Source: Rhinopithecimicrobium faecis
GTDB lineage: Bacteria > Bacteroidota > Bacteroidia > Sphingobacteriales > Sphingobacteriaceae
Reading direction: 5' to 3'
Assembly: GCA_017942165.1 (NCBI GenBank)
Contig: JAGKSB010000004.1
Coordinates: 1 to 64,000, forward strand
DNA: 64,000 nucleotides
Position numbers and translations under genes: made by a program. Numbering within the stretch: the stretch's first letter is position 1; each line of letters opens with the position of its first letter. Positions 1 to 10,086 of the stretch are shown here, one piece after another. The notes under the pieces were generated by a model. The model worked only from the letters and a program-made list of their open reading frames with translations. It had not been told where the DNA came from and did not search any database.

Positions 1-2
1 TT

Positions 3-1337
3 ACTGACCTTTCCAAAAGTTCCTCTGTAAAAGATGAAAAAATAGATTATTTGGAATCGCAGCTCGCGATGTACAAGCGTATGCAGTTCGGGCAGAAGCG
101 GGAGCGCTTTGAAGGTGATCCTGATCAGACCATGCTTCCTTTTTATGCGGAGCCTGCAGAAATAGAGCAGCAATAAGAAGAGGTCAAAGAAAAAATCGAG
201 TATATCCATAAACGTTCTAACCATAAAGGATGTGCTAAGTTGCCTGCACACCTTCCTGTAGAAGAAATCGAGATCCACCCCGAAGGGGATTTATCCCGAA
301 TGCTATGTATTGGTAAAGAAATTACCGAAGAAATAGAGTGCGAACCAGCTAAATTCTACATCAAACGTTACATCCGTTATAAATATGTTGCTAAAGATAA
401 GTCTGGCGTAGCTATTGCCAATCTTCCTGAGCGTGTAAAATTGATAAAGGAATACCGGGGGCAAGCCTATTAGCGATGATCCTTACCGCTAAATACATGG
501 ATCATCTCCCGCTATTTCGACAAAAACAGATCTTTGCTAGGGAAAACATACAAATCCCATCATCAACGATCGAAGGATGGACCAAACAAGCGCTAGAAAA
601 ACTGGAACCATTATATGAGCAGCTCATCTTCGATACCAGCGCGCAGGGCTATTTACAGGTAGACGAAACACCGATAAAAGTACTGGATAGCGATAAGAAA
701 GGCGCTGCCCACCAAGGGTATTATTGGGTATACCATGCTCCATTGGAGGGTATCGTGCTGTTTGATTATAGTCCCACCCGTGGTGGTATTGCTGCAGCAC
801 CTATGCTTGGGAATTTTAAAGGATATCAACAGACAGATGGCTATGCGGTGTACGATAAATATGCTAAAAAGAAAGAAATCACTCATCTAGCATGTTGGGC
901 ACATGCGCGCCGCGAGTTTGAAAAAGCATTGGATAACGATAAACCAAGAGCTGAAAAGGCATTATTGATGATCCAAAAGCTTTATGCCCTGGAGCGGAAA
1001 GCCAAACAAGATAATCTGACAGCAGAACAGATCAAGAAGTTGCGACTACAGGAATCTTTACCCGTTATCAACGAAATGGGTAAATGGATCTTTGAGGAGA
1101 TAAAAGCGACACTTCCAAAAAGTCAGATCGGAAAAGCAATGTCTTATGCATATGATAGATGGGACGCTTTGTCGGCATACCTATACGATGAAAATCTACT
1201 TATAGATAATAATCTTGTGGAGAATGCCATTCGACCGGTTGCCCTGGGCCGAAAAAATTATCTCTTTGCAGGAAGTCATCATGTCAATAAACCATAAAAA
1301 CTTAAAGGATCTTTATCCTCAGAACTTCAAAAATTAG
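3..1337 (+). pseudogene. IS66-family transposase (TnpC) remnant, 5' end outside window
   Basis: This is a decayed DDE transposase of the IS66 family. The first in-frame piece carries the coiled N-terminal part ending in MYKRMQFGQKRERF, typical of TnpC. A TAA at 174-176 interrupts that frame, and the same frame resumes to 473. Near 436-440 the reading frame shifts, and the catalytic part continues from 476, with VDETPIKVLD, the CWAHARREF region and LVENAIRPVALGRKNYLFAGSH. Just after GSH the sequence jumps to the usual IS66 C-terminus (KDLYPQNFKN, 1305-1337) in a third frame, so an internal stretch is deleted. The element cannot make a full transposase. TnpA and TnpB are not in the window. Confidence 0.9.
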
Positions 1338-1359
1338 CTTACATGTAGTTCATAGGCCA

Positions 1360-2085
1360 GATACTGAGAAACTACGTAACATGCGTCTGAGGGCTATGGC
1401 CAGCTGCAACAACAGTACGTCAAAGAAAACAGGTTCGAAGGCATAATCTGCGACGAATACCTTGCATTACTGACCAATCATCAATGGGAAGATTGCGAAA
1501 ATAACAAGATTGACAGGCTGCATAAACAAGCTAACTTTAGGCAGAACGCTAGTCTTGGCGATATAAGCTATGTAAGTGCAAAGGATTTGGATAAAAACAT
1601 GTTCGCCGGTCTTGGTACACTGGAATTTGTGCTGCGTAAAGAAAACATTATAATATGCTGTGACTCGGGCACAGAAAAAAGTTATCTCTCCTAAGCACTG
1701 GGACATCAGGATTGTATCTCTGGAATAAAAACTTGCTATTACAGTAACAGCTAGGATCATTAAGAGGTTGAAATTGAGCAAAGTTGATGATACATACCTT
1801 AAGGAGCTAGAAAAATTTACCAAAGCCGAACTCTTGATATTTGATGACTTCGGATTATAAGCTTTCGATAATCAAGATCGGTAAACATTAATGGATATCA
1901 TAGACGATCGACATGGCAAAAGATCAACCATAATATCTTCTCAAATACCTGTATCCGCTTGGTATGAAATCATCGGTAGCGAAGGAACTATTGCCGACGC
2001 AATATTGGACCAGATTGTAAGCTCTTTGCACAGGATTGACTTGAAAGGCGAATCTGTCCGAAAAGGAATATTGAAAAAGGAATAA
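1360..2085 (+). pseudogene. IS21-family helper ATPase (IstB) remnant
   Basis: Fragments in several frames match IstB in order: MRLRAMA, then YVKENRFEGIICDEYLALL, KIDRLHKQANFRQNASL, LRKENIIICCDSGTEKS, AELLIFDDFGL and SSLHRIDLKGESVRKG. IstB is the AAA+ partner of the IS21 transposase IstA. The P-loop, normally G-x-x-G-T-G-K-S, is decayed to CCDSGTEKS, and stop codons and frameshifts break the frame, including a TAA at the Walker B region. No IstA is present. The remnant begins about 20 bases after the IS66 stop, so the two dead elements are packed together. The open piece at 1891-2085 is only the C-terminal end. Confidence 0.85.
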
Positions 2086-2118
2086 TCACAACTTTTTCAA
2101 TATAATTGCATGATCTTT

Positions 2119-2168
2119 TAAGTGGCACGGTTTGACCGAAATCACTGGCATCATCGCTCCGAAATAGC
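2119..2168 (+). repeat. IS21-type terminal repeat remnant
   Basis: Two imperfect copies of a roughly 20-base unit, TGGCACGGTTTGACCGAAAT and TGGCATCATCGCTCCGAAAT, lie about 35 bases after the istB stop. IS21 elements carry such repeated CGGTTTGACCG-like units at their ends, so this is probably the right terminus of the same dead IS21 copy. The rest of the 2086-2493 gap is very AT-rich and shows no gene. Confidence 0.55.
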
Positions 2169-2493
2169 CACAAAGATTTTAAATATATGTTTAAACCTGT
2201 AGGAAGTCTATTTTCCGCTAAGGAATTGTAAAATGTAGCTAATATCATTATTAGAAATTATAAAGTATAAATTCATAAAAAAAGGTAAAATAAACTTGAA
2301 TTTTTCCCTTAAACGTATTTTAAATAAAAAAATAGTTAATTTAAGTATCATTAAAATAAAAATAATTAAATAATTTTTTCGCACATGCAGGGAGAAAAAT
2401 ATCAATTTAAAGTATGTCCCTATTTTTATTGCTAAAGATTCAAACAATTAGCCGAAAATTCCGTATTTTAATACCAAATTATAAAATACAATA

Positions 2494-4005
2494 ATGAGTA
2501 TAGTAAATACTGAGCCTTTGAAATTAAAGTTTGAACAATTTATAAAAGATTTTGAACATACCTTAAATGTTCTTTTTCATAAAACTGAAAACATAGACTT
2601 ATTAAGTCTTGAACGTGGTTTGCCGGATTCTGTATGGCATACAATCATGGAGAAAAATCCATTGTCTGTAGCTATTCCATCAGAATTTGGAGGTCGTGGT
2701 TCCTCTGTAAAGGAATGTCTAGGTTTGCTTGCCGCAGCTTCGTATGAATCTTTACCATTATCCTTAACTTTTGGAATTAATATTGCCTTATTTTTAGAGC
2801 CTGTCACCAAATATGCACAGGAGGATGTTAAGTCTGCTATTTTCGCCGATTTCTTGAAAAATAAGAAAATGGGTGGTTTAATGATTACAGAACCAGATTT
2901 CGGTTCTGATGCCTTAAATATGAAGACCTTTTATACGGAAGCTGAGAATTCCTATAAATTAAAAGGTACGAAACACTGGCAAGGTTTAACAGGGATGGCT
3001 GACTACTGGTTGGTGACATCCAGAAAGAAGCTTCCTAATGGAGACCTTTCGCGTGATATAGATTTTTTTATTACGGATAATAGTAAAGCAGAACAGCATA
3101 TCAACGTGTTAGAATATTATGATAATCTAGGGCTTTATATGATTCCTTATGGTCTGAATGATATCGATCTTGAAGTTCCCAAAAATCAATTGATGGTAGG
3201 GGAGTCTACAGGTATCAAGATGATGCTCGATATTCTTCATCGCTCACGTCTGCAGTTTCCAGGAATGGGGATGGGCTTTATTAAACGTATGTTAGATGAA
3301 GGTCTACAGCACTGCAAAAACCGCATGGTGGGTGCCGGTAACTTATTAAGCTTTGATCACGTTCAATTCCTATTGACAAGACTTCAAGCAGCATATACCA
3401 TCAATTCAGCGATGTGTACGCGCTCTGTAGATATCTCAGGTGTGGATAAAAATGTCGCTACTAATGGGTTAGAAGCAAATGCAATGAAAACCGTTGTGAC
3501 AGATCTGATGCAAGAATGTGCGCAAATTGTCACGCAGCTTTCGGGTGCCAATGGCTACAAAATTTCAAATATCGCTGGCCGTGGAACCATGGACTCCAGA
3601 CCATTTCAGATTTTTGAAGGTTCCAATGAAATGCTCTATTCGCAGATTGCGGACACCATCATTCGCGATATGAAGAAAAAGAAATTTGAAAATCTTGCTG
3701 ACTATCTAGCGCAATTAGAACTTACTGCGGAAGCAACTAAATTATTTAAAAACCTGCTAGATTTCCGTATCGATGGTGCTGTAATTCAGCGTAAACAAGT
3801 GGTTTTAGGAAAAGCTATTGCCCTTGTGATTAATGCTGGATACGTTATCAAGATGGTGAATAAAGGCTACCGTGAGGATTTAGCGGATGCTTGTTATGAG
3901 GTTATACGTCATGATATAGCAACTTTAATAAACTCCTATGAAAATAGAAATCACTCGTCAGTGATTGTAGACTATCAAGAGAACTCTTCTTGGTTAGCGC
4001 TATAA
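2494..4005 (+). CDS. acyl-CoA dehydrogenase family protein
   Basis: The 503-aa protein is a cytoplasmic FAD-dependent acyl-CoA dehydrogenase, a class that oxidises acyl-CoA thioesters at the alpha-beta bond. ITEPDFGSDA (131-140) is the FAD and substrate-binding signature. FEGSNEM (374-380) holds the Glu at the position of the catalytic base. The N-terminal helical domain, beta domain and C-terminal helical domain are all present. A C-terminal extension beyond about residue 400 makes it longer than the usual 380-400 aa, which is common for this Bacteroidota subgroup. The substrate cannot be told. The gene stands alone after the IS remnants and ends at a strong terminator. Confidence 0.88.
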   Translation: MSIVNTEPLKLKFEQFIKDFEHTLNVLFHKTENIDLLSLERGLPDSVWHTIMEKNPLSVAIPSEFGGRGSSVKECLGLLAAASYESLPLSLTFGINIALFLEPVTKYAQEDVKSAIFADFLKNKKMGGLMITEPDFGSDALNMKTFYTEAENSYKLKGTKHWQGLTGMADYWLVTSRKKLPNGDLSRDIDFFITDNSKAEQHINVLEYYDNLGLYMIPYGLNDIDLEVPKNQLMVGESTGIKMMLDILHRSRLQFPGMGMGFIKRMLDEGLQHCKNRMVGAGNLLSFDHVQFLLTRLQAAYTINSAMCTRSVDISGVDKNVATNGLEANAMKTVVTDLMQECAQIVTQLSGANGYKISNIAGRGTMDSRPFQIFEGSNEMLYSQIADTIIRDMKKKKFENLADYLAQLELTAEATKLFKNLLDFRIDGAVIQRKQVVLGKAIALVINAGYVIKMVNKGYREDLADACYEVIRHDIATLINSYENRNHSSVIVDYQENSSWLAL

Positions 4006-4052
4006 GAATTAAAAGACGTTACTGATTACCAGTAACAGTAAGTCCAAAACGC

Positions 4053-4080
4053 AAAAAAGGAGGCTATTGCCTCCTTTTTT
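4053..4080. terminator. bidirectional intrinsic terminator
   Basis: An 11-12-base stem, AAAAAAGGAGGC / GCCTCCTTTTTT, has a TATT loop. It has T-runs in both directions and separates the dehydrogenase (+) from the convergent peptidase gene (-). Confidence 0.9.
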
Positions 4081-4104
4081 TATGTCTCCAGCTAATAGCT
4101 CTAC

Positions 4105-4887
4105 TTAAAGTTTCTGCTGAAAAGCTTCTGAAAGCAACGTGTAAAGCGCCGCATGCTTCTCCTTGAATAGTTCGGGACGCTCAAAAAAGTATTCCGATAC
4201 AACAGCAAAAAACTCCGCCTGATTTTCCAAGGCATATACATTAATATCAGATTTGTTCGCCGCTATACGTAGCGACTCTTGCCTAATTAATTCTAACCAT
4301 GGTAATGTATAGCCATGTGCCAGGAGCATAGAAGGGATACCGTCAATGGAGCCATCCATCTTATCAATTAAATGGACAAACTCATGAATGGCTGTATTGG
4401 ACTTATCCTGCTTATTCATAAAACCTTCATGCAAAGCTTTTTGGGACAACAGCATTTGACCATTTAAAGCGCCATCGCCTACCATCCCTAAAATGGTGGG
4501 AAATTTTCCTTCTGCAAACTCATAGTCACCGTTAAATGTACTCGGATATAAGATGATATTTGTCAGATGCTTATAGCGCCACTCCGAAAATCCAAAAACG
4601 GGAATGATCGCCGATGCGGCAATAAATATAGAATCTTTAACGGTAAGTTCTGTTTCCACAGCCTCGATATGAACTTGATCTAAAAAAATTAATATGCGAG
4701 ACTCAAATTCCGCTTTCTTTTCTTCGGATAATTGCTGATAAAAATGTACATCCTTAGCCAATATAGCTTTAGCCTCGGGACTTAACACCCTTTTAATAGC
4801 CCGCTGATTCTCTTCGGTACGCTTGATAAGGTAGTAAACTCCGTATATAACTAGAGGTACTAGAATACCTATAAATAGTTTTTCCAT
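4105..4887 (-). CDS. MtfA-like zinc peptidase (M90), membrane-anchored
   Basis: The 260-aa protein starts with a hydrophobic helix (about 4-21), suggesting an inner-membrane anchor. HEFVHLIDKMDG (168-179) holds the HExxH zinc site and the downstream DxxDG signature of the MtfA/DUF980 family. A Glu in EFFAVVSEYFFE (about 225-236) fits the third zinc ligand. In E. coli, MtfA is an aminopeptidase that also sequesters the glucose repressor Mlc; that role cannot be assumed here. The gene lies downstream of the lipoprotein operon, 42 bases after its last stop, so it could be read through from it, but its function is unrelated on sight. Confidence 0.85.
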   Translation of the reverse strand: MEKLFIGILVPLVIYGVYYLIKRTEENQRAIKRVLSPEAKAILAKDVHFYQQLSEEKKAEFESRILIFLDQVHIEAVETELTVKDSIFIAASAIIPVFGFSEWRYKHLTNIILYPSTFNGDYEFAEGKFPTILGMVGDGALNGQMLLSQKALHEGFMNKQDKSNTAIHEFVHLIDKMDGSIDGIPSMLLAHGYTLPWLELIRQESLRIAANKSDINVYALENQAEFFAVVSEYFFERPELFKEKHAALYTLLSEAFQQKL

Positions 4888-4929
4888 GTGTTAATTTGAC
4901 GTTGTATTCAAAAATACATTTTTTTTTCA

Positions 4930-5490
4930 CTACTGCATTCTTTGATAGCGAAAACTTAAATAAGGGGCCTCATCTTCCATGGTAGGAAATTGGGGGGCAC
5001 CTTTATAAATGCTGATCATCTCCATTTTATAGAGCTGATTATTTTTTTTAATGAAAATAGTTTTCGCAGGTACAACGCTCACAATATGCGTCTCACTATC
5101 ATAAGAATACCAGCCATTAGCTTGTCTACCAGCAGAGCCTATATGATACATATTATAGGTAATGGAAGGTGCAACGGTAATGTCATTATACGAGGTATTT
5201 AAGATGTTCAAATAGACACCAGCCTTTGTGTTACTGTGGATGTCTGTATTAAAGATTCCCGAGAAGGAAAGATCCCAATTTGCATCAACTGCGACAAGCT
5301 TCTCTTCCGAAAGACTGAAATAATAGGCGGTGGACCCTTCTGCTGGACCGCCAGTCAACGAACCTCCAATATTTAAATTCGCTATCTGCACCGCAGGAAA
5401 TACCGTCGGAGGTTTGACAAGGGTAGGGTCAGATTTTTTACCACAGGAAAATAGTAGTAGTAATGAAAAACTATAGATTAACTGTTTCAT
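4930..5490 (-). CDS. HmuY-like surface lipoprotein (distal copy)
   Basis: This 186-aa protein has a lipoprotein signal peptide with Cys16 (SLLLLFSC) followed by GKKSD, compatible with surface export. The HmuY-family pattern is visible: AYYFSLSEEKLV, then WDLSFSG, a GWYSYD block and the C-terminal YKMEMISIYKG...LSFRYQ strand pair. HmuY proteins are outer-surface haem-binding lipoproteins that work with the TonB receptor HmuR in Porphyromonas. Haem binding is not shown by the sequence here. The gene follows the TonB receptor with one base between stop and start, so it is the last gene of the six-gene operon. Confidence 0.75.
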   Translation of the reverse strand: MKQLIYSFSLLLLFSCGKKSDPTLVKPPTVFPAVQIANLNIGGSLTGGPAEGSTAYYFSLSEEKLVAVDANWDLSFSGIFNTDIHSNTKAGVYLNILNTSYNDITVAPSITYNMYHIGSAGRQANGWYSYDSETHIVSVVPAKTIFIKKNNQLYKMEMISIYKGAPQFPTMEDEAPYLSFRYQRMQ

Positions 5491-5491
5491 A

Positions 5492-8400
5492 TTAAAATTT
5501 TAACGTTAGAAATGCAGCGAAAGTTCGTACAGGAAGTAGGGAAGCGTATTCAAAGGCGCCACCATTACGGTTGTTATAGGAGCCATCTGGATTTAGCCCA
5601 AAAGGTAGACTCTTATATAAGTATCCTAAATTTCTGCCGACAAGTCCTACCTGAAATTTTCTAAATCCCTTTGATGGAATATCATAGGCTATTGAAATCT
5701 CCCGTAAGGCAATAAAAGAATTTTTAAATATCGCATTTTCACGAACCCCCGCACGTTCATGAAAACCACTGTAATAGCTGCTTGCAGATAGGGGCTGTAA
5801 GCGGTGTACACCTTGATCATCAAGACCTATTTTCTCTTGTGCTTCGGCAAAAGTAAGGTGGCTAACATCGGTGCCAAATAAGGTTATACCCTGATCAAAG
5901 ACTCCCTGTGGTGAGATACCATCATGGCTGTTTTGGTAAGTTACCATAGGTTGCCCTGTTGCTGGGTCTACTTGTGGAATCGCTGTTTGACGTAAGATCC
6001 CGCCATGTTGCTCACTACGGCCAAATAAGGTGTTCTCCAAAGCGCCACGTTGGTACAGCAGAGCATAGGTCCCAGACCAGATATCACCGCCGAGTTTAAT
6101 ATCCAATAAGGCGGATAGGGTGAAGCGTTTAAAGCGTACGGAATTTTCTATACCCCCTAACCATTTTGGGAGGGCATTTCCTATAACCTGCGGAACGCCT
6201 GACGGGCTATATTGCATAGCGGCATCAAATACAGGTTTGCCTTCATGATATTTATGGGCATAGTTCGTCGTTATCGTTCCAAATGATCCTTGAGCAGTAG
6301 CCATAAGACTCACATCTTGCTGTGCATCCCCAAGATTAATATCCGAAGAACTCTTTATACGGGTAAATTTGTTGTTATTGGATGAAAACTGAAGGAAAAT
6401 ATTCCAGTCCCAATCACGCTTCTGCAGCGCTTTAAAGTCCGCGATAAATTCTACCCCTTGGTTACGTACCTGCACGTCTACCTGTCTTAATGGTTTCGAA
6501 TACTGATTTAGGGGAGCAATAATATCGAATAGCTTATTGTCTGTTAGACGGTGGTAGTAGGTCGCAGCAAAGTGCAGCCTATTGTTGAATAGATCAAAAG
6601 TTGTACCTACCTCAAACTCATAAGCGTTCTCAAATGCAAATCCCGTCTGATAGTCACGCAAACCCCAATTTCCGGTAGCAGTATAATAAGGTGTGTATAA
6701 ACTATTGAAGTTCGGATAGGGCAACTCTAAGTCATCTGTTACGGAAGACTGATAGTGGAATAGGCCGGTAACATTTCCCGTACGCCCAAAGTTTGCATGT
6801 ATCTTAGCCTGGTTCAACCAATTTTTTGATGGGCTTATAAGCTTATAAATAATATCATTAAATTGGTAGCCTACGCCTAAAGTAGGGTATATGAAATTAA
6901 GGTTTCCTAATTTATCCAGCGTTTCTAAGGTTTTTATATTGTCGTATTTTACCTGTGCATAGGCCGTGAAATTCGGCCCATAGCGGTAGTTTACCGATCC
7001 AGCTATCCCATTAATTTGTTTATTATTAGCTCCTTGTATGCGCATGCTACTGATTTCAGTGAAATTTTCATCCCCCAGATACTGTAGAATACTTTTACGC
7101 TCATTTCCATCGTCAAGGAGTATCGCATTAGGGTTTAAAGGTCTGCGGCTATTCCCTTGAATGCCCCCTTGTGTACGCCAGTAGTCGTAATGAATAGCTC
7201 CTGTTAGGTTATGATATCCCTTTAGGATATGGTATTTCACATTGGCACGTGCTACGAAATCATAACTATATTCCTGCGCTTGATTTCTATAACCCAACTC
7301 TTGATGGTAGAGCGACTGCTGCCCAAATAAACGCTCAAAATAGCCATTTGCAAATTCTCTAGTCTTAATTTGATAGTTTGAATAATTCGTTTCAGCTTCA
7401 ACAGAAAGTTTTGATGTAGGTGACCAATTAATCTTCGCAAAGGCGCGGTAGGTTTCAGAATTTTTCCGTGCATGATGCCCGTACATATACCATGCCGTGC
7501 GGCTACTTAAAGGATCCTTTAAGTTTTCAGATCCAAAATTTACAGGATACTCAATAAAGCTTCTTCCTATGGAACTAAAGCGCTGTGCTCCAATGCTAGG
7601 GGCATTTACTGCCGTAGCTGAAGTGAAATATATCCCCGCCTGACTTTTCAATTTCGGAGACCATTCTTGCAAAGACTTAAATAATAGATTATGCTTATCA
7701 AAAGTATTATTTACATAGGTTCCTTTATTCCAATCTCCCGTATAAGAGAGCCTATATTTAAACTTTTCAAGACCATAATTTAAGGAAAGATGTACCAACT
7801 GACTATTGGCTTGCTCAAAGGAGTTTAGATAATTGGAGCTGGCATTGGATAAATAGGCTAGTCGCGGGTCTTGAATCCCCACGAACTGGTCACCACGAAT
7901 AAGCTGTGGAGCCATATAGGCCTGTCCCATAGCATGTCCAATATTTGTTTCCACGCTCCAGCCTTTAGGAATATCGGCACCTTTAGACTTAATTTCTATA
8001 ACACCATTTAGGCCTCGCGCACCATAATGCGCCGCTGCAGCAGCTGACTTCAGTACGGTAATTTCAGCGATATCAAAGGCATTTAACTCCTTGAGTTTAT
8101 TCCCCCAATCCTGACCACCATTTTGATTGGCCCCAGAACTCTCATTTTCAATAGGAATACCATCCAATACAAATAGAGGCTGATTCGAGCCTACAATGGA
8201 CTTCATGCCGCGAATAACCATGCCCGAACCAGAAGTTACGCCCCCCGCAGTACCATACATCTGTAATCCGGCAACACGGCCACGTAGTGTATTTATTGGA
8301 TTTGCTTCGAAGGAGTTTTGCAGCTTTAAGCCGTCAATTTTCTGCGTATGAACGATACTTTGAAGTCCATTTTTCTGTTGTGAAATGCCTACTTCGGGCA

Positions 8401-8527
8401 GATATCTATTGGTATCTGCCTGCAACAATGTTAATGTAAGTTGTGTTTTTTTAATCGATTCTTGCGCCCATAGACAGTGTCCATAGCAGAGGTAAAACCC
8501 CAGAATAATAATAGATAATGATTTCAT
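5492..8527 (-). CDS. SusC/RagA-like TonB-dependent outer membrane receptor
   Basis: The 1011-aa protein begins with a signal peptide (cleavage near CLWAQ). The plug domain is clear from LRGRVAGLQMYG, GSGMVIRGMKSIVG, PLFVLDGIPIEN and FDIAEITVLKSAAAAAHYGARG, which are hallmarks of SusC-type plugs. The rest is a beta-barrel ending in AAFLTLKF. The carboxypeptidase-like domain of about 90 residues that precedes the plug in most SusC proteins is missing; only about 45 residues lie between signal and plug. No SusD gene is nearby. HmuY-like and other lipoproteins flank it instead, so the substrate may be haem, a peptide or another nutrient; this is inference. It starts three bases after the preceding stop. 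Confidence 0.88.
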   Translation of the reverse strand: MKSLSIIILGFYLCYGHCLWAQESIKKTQLTLTLLQADTNRYLPEVGISQQKNGLQSIVHTQKIDGLKLQNSFEANPINTLRGRVAGLQMYGTAGGVTSGSGMVIRGMKSIVGSNQPLFVLDGIPIENESSGANQNGGQDWGNKLKELNAFDIAEITVLKSAAAAAHYGARGLNGVIEIKSKGADIPKGWSVETNIGHAMGQAYMAPQLIRGDQFVGIQDPRLAYLSNASSNYLNSFEQANSQLVHLSLNYGLEKFKYRLSYTGDWNKGTYVNNTFDKHNLLFKSLQEWSPKLKSQAGIYFTSATAVNAPSIGAQRFSSIGRSFIEYPVNFGSENLKDPLSSRTAWYMYGHHARKNSETYRAFAKINWSPTSKLSVEAETNYSNYQIKTREFANGYFERLFGQQSLYHQELGYRNQAQEYSYDFVARANVKYHILKGYHNLTGAIHYDYWRTQGGIQGNSRRPLNPNAILLDDGNERKSILQYLGDENFTEISSMRIQGANNKQINGIAGSVNYRYGPNFTAYAQVKYDNIKTLETLDKLGNLNFIYPTLGVGYQFNDIIYKLISPSKNWLNQAKIHANFGRTGNVTGLFHYQSSVTDDLELPYPNFNSLYTPYYTATGNWGLRDYQTGFAFENAYEFEVGTTFDLFNNRLHFAATYYHRLTDNKLFDIIAPLNQYSKPLRQVDVQVRNQGVEFIADFKALQKRDWDWNIFLQFSSNNNKFTRIKSSSDINLGDAQQDVSLMATAQGSFGTITTNYAHKYHEGKPVFDAAMQYSPSGVPQVIGNALPKWLGGIENSVRFKRFTLSALLDIKLGGDIWSGTYALLYQRGALENTLFGRSEQHGGILRQTAIPQVDPATGQPMVTYQNSHDGISPQGVFDQGITLFGTDVSHLTFAEAQEKIGLDDQGVHRLQPLSASSYYSGFHERAGVRENAIFKNSFIALREISIAYDIPSKGFRKFQVGLVGRNLGYLYKSLPFGLNPDGSYNNRNGGAFEYASLLPVRTFAAFLTLKF

Positions 8528-8530
8528 AGG

Positions 8531-9319
8531 TTATAGTTTTTCAGACGCATGGGGCATGGAATATTCGTAGTAACGTGTATAGGACTGCGGGCCATGTTGC
8601 GTAACACTGGTCGGAATATCATAATGAGGATGATTAAATCTATAGGTGAAGTCCGTTCGCTCAACCTGCTCGATGCCGGCTTGGGAAATTGTTGATTGCA
8701 TAGCATATCGCAAGAGATTATTGGACTGCCATAGGCTTATTAGCTGTGGACTAATTTCTGCTATTGGGTACATCAGCAACAGGGGAATTAGTGTCTTTCG
8801 AATTCCGATATAAGGGCTGATATTCTCATCAAAATTATAGGAATATGCCAGGTTTCTGGGCATTAATGTGGCCGAATTAATGCGTCCACGAGCATCAAAT
8901 ACTATGTTGAGCGTATCTACTGCCTTGGGTTCTGTCGTAGGAACAATCGTTTCTATTTCCTGAATAATCTGTATGCTATTAGGAAAATAGTTTATATACG
9001 CTTGCACAAAGCCTGGACCTGTAACAGAAATCAGCTGATTCTGTGCGTTATAACGGCATTCATATGCATTAAAGTTTGTCAAAAGGGAGTCCTTATAGAT
9101 CAACTTGTAGTGGTCGAATCCCTTTAGGATCACCTGGGCTAATGTGTTATCCGGATTATAGCTGAATTGCTCAATCAGACGTCCGTCGACATCTTTTACA
9201 GTTTGTAGCAGGATGGGCTTATCGATCCTTCCGCGATCAGGGAGGTCGAAGTTAAGTTTTGATTCACAGCCTACTGATAAGAGGAGGCATAGAATACTTA
9301 TATATTTATTAATTTTCAT
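8531..9319 (-). CDS. lipoprotein with YD-like repeats, function unknown
   Basis: The 262-aa product has a lipoprotein signal (LLSVGC, Cys18). Short motifs such as FSYNPDNTLAQV, CRYNAQNQLISV and VFDARGRINSA recall the YD/RHS-like or DUF4595-like lipoproteins of Bacteroidota, in which tyrosine-rich strands alternate with turns. I do not recognise a specific function. The gene sits directly upstream of the SusC-like receptor (3-base gap) and downstream of a similar lipoprotein, so it probably encodes an outer-membrane accessory of that receptor. Confidence 0.7.
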   Translation of the reverse strand: MKINKYISILCLLLSVGCESKLNFDLPDRGRIDKPILLQTVKDVDGRLIEQFSYNPDNTLAQVILKGFDHYKLIYKDSLLTNFNAYECRYNAQNQLISVTGPGFVQAYINYFPNSIQIIQEIETIVPTTEPKAVDTLNIVFDARGRINSATLMPRNLAYSYNFDENISPYIGIRKTLIPLLLMYPIAEISPQLISLWQSNNLLRYAMQSTISQAGIEQVERTDFTYRFNHPHYDIPTSVTQHGPQSYTRYYEYSMPHASEKL

Positions 9320-9370
9320 AATTATGAAGAACTATTTATTCGTTTAAATCAAGTATAAAGTCAAATTTTT

Positions 9371-10084
9371 TTATTGATAGTTATAACTAAATTTCAATCG
9401 TGGGCTTAGGGGATTAAGCTTGTCCACATAATAGACTGCGCTTGGAAGACCTAATTCGTTATAGGTTATTTTGTAGTCATTAAATTTTCTGTCAGTACCA
9501 TCAGATTTATAGCGTACGGCAATCTGTATGCTATCTGCCAGTGTACTACGATTGATCATCTTTAAGTAACTAAAGACCTGTATTTCGGATTCTGAACCTA
9601 GGTGACCTTGTCCTGCCCAAGCAACCTTCTGGTTGGTAAGAGCCATCATAAATCGGCTCCCTTTGACATCAAAGAAGGCGTTAAAACGGTGAGGCCATCT
9701 ATAATTTTGCTGATTAGTATAGCCAGGTATGGATACGAGATCCGCAGCGCTACTAGATCCGGCTTCATAACCTTTTGTATTGTACCACACCACAGAGTCT
9801 GGAATTTCCTGCTGTGGTACACTGTAGATTGCTTTTCCTAATAATCGCATTTGCTGATCCGTTGCGAACTCTTCACCGCGATAAATAGCGATTATCTGAT
9901 AATGTTCATTGTACTGCATTCGATATTTCATCATATACATGGATTCAGCGTGCAGCATATAATCAAGGACTAGCTTCTTGACTTGTCCTTGGTTAATTTC
10001 TGTTAAAGGAGTCTTTTGACAAGCGACGCCGCCGAGGAGTAGGAGGACTGATAAAAGTTTGGGTACTGCTGTAAGTATTTTCAT
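9371..10084 (-). CDS. lipoprotein, function unknown
   Basis: This 237-aa protein has a lipoprotein signal ending GGVAC (Cys22). Blocks such as YKITYNELGLPSAVYYVD and LKFSYNYQ at the end resemble the YD-like strands of the next gene in the operon, so the two may be distant paralogues. No enzyme motif is visible. It starts two bases after the stop of the subtilase-like gene and ends 51 bases before the next start, so it belongs to the same transcript. Confidence 0.7.
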   Translation of the reverse strand: MKILTAVPKLLSVLLLLGGVACQKTPLTEINQGQVKKLVLDYMLHAESMYMMKYRMQYNEHYQIIAIYRGEEFATDQQMRLLGKAIYSVPQQEIPDSVVWYNTKGYEAGSSSAADLVSIPGYTNQQNYRWPHRFNAFFDVKGSRFMMALTNQKVAWAGQGHLGSESEIQVFSYLKMINRSTLADSIQIAVRYKSDGTDRKFNDYKITYNELGLPSAVYYVDKLNPLSPRLKFSYNYQ

Positions 10085-10086
10085 GC

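Noticed and set aside
2208-2447. 79-codon minus-strand ORF upstream of the acyl-CoA dehydrogenase
   Set aside because: It is made of low-complexity Ile/Phe/Lys codons from AT-rich intergenic DNA and shows no family features.
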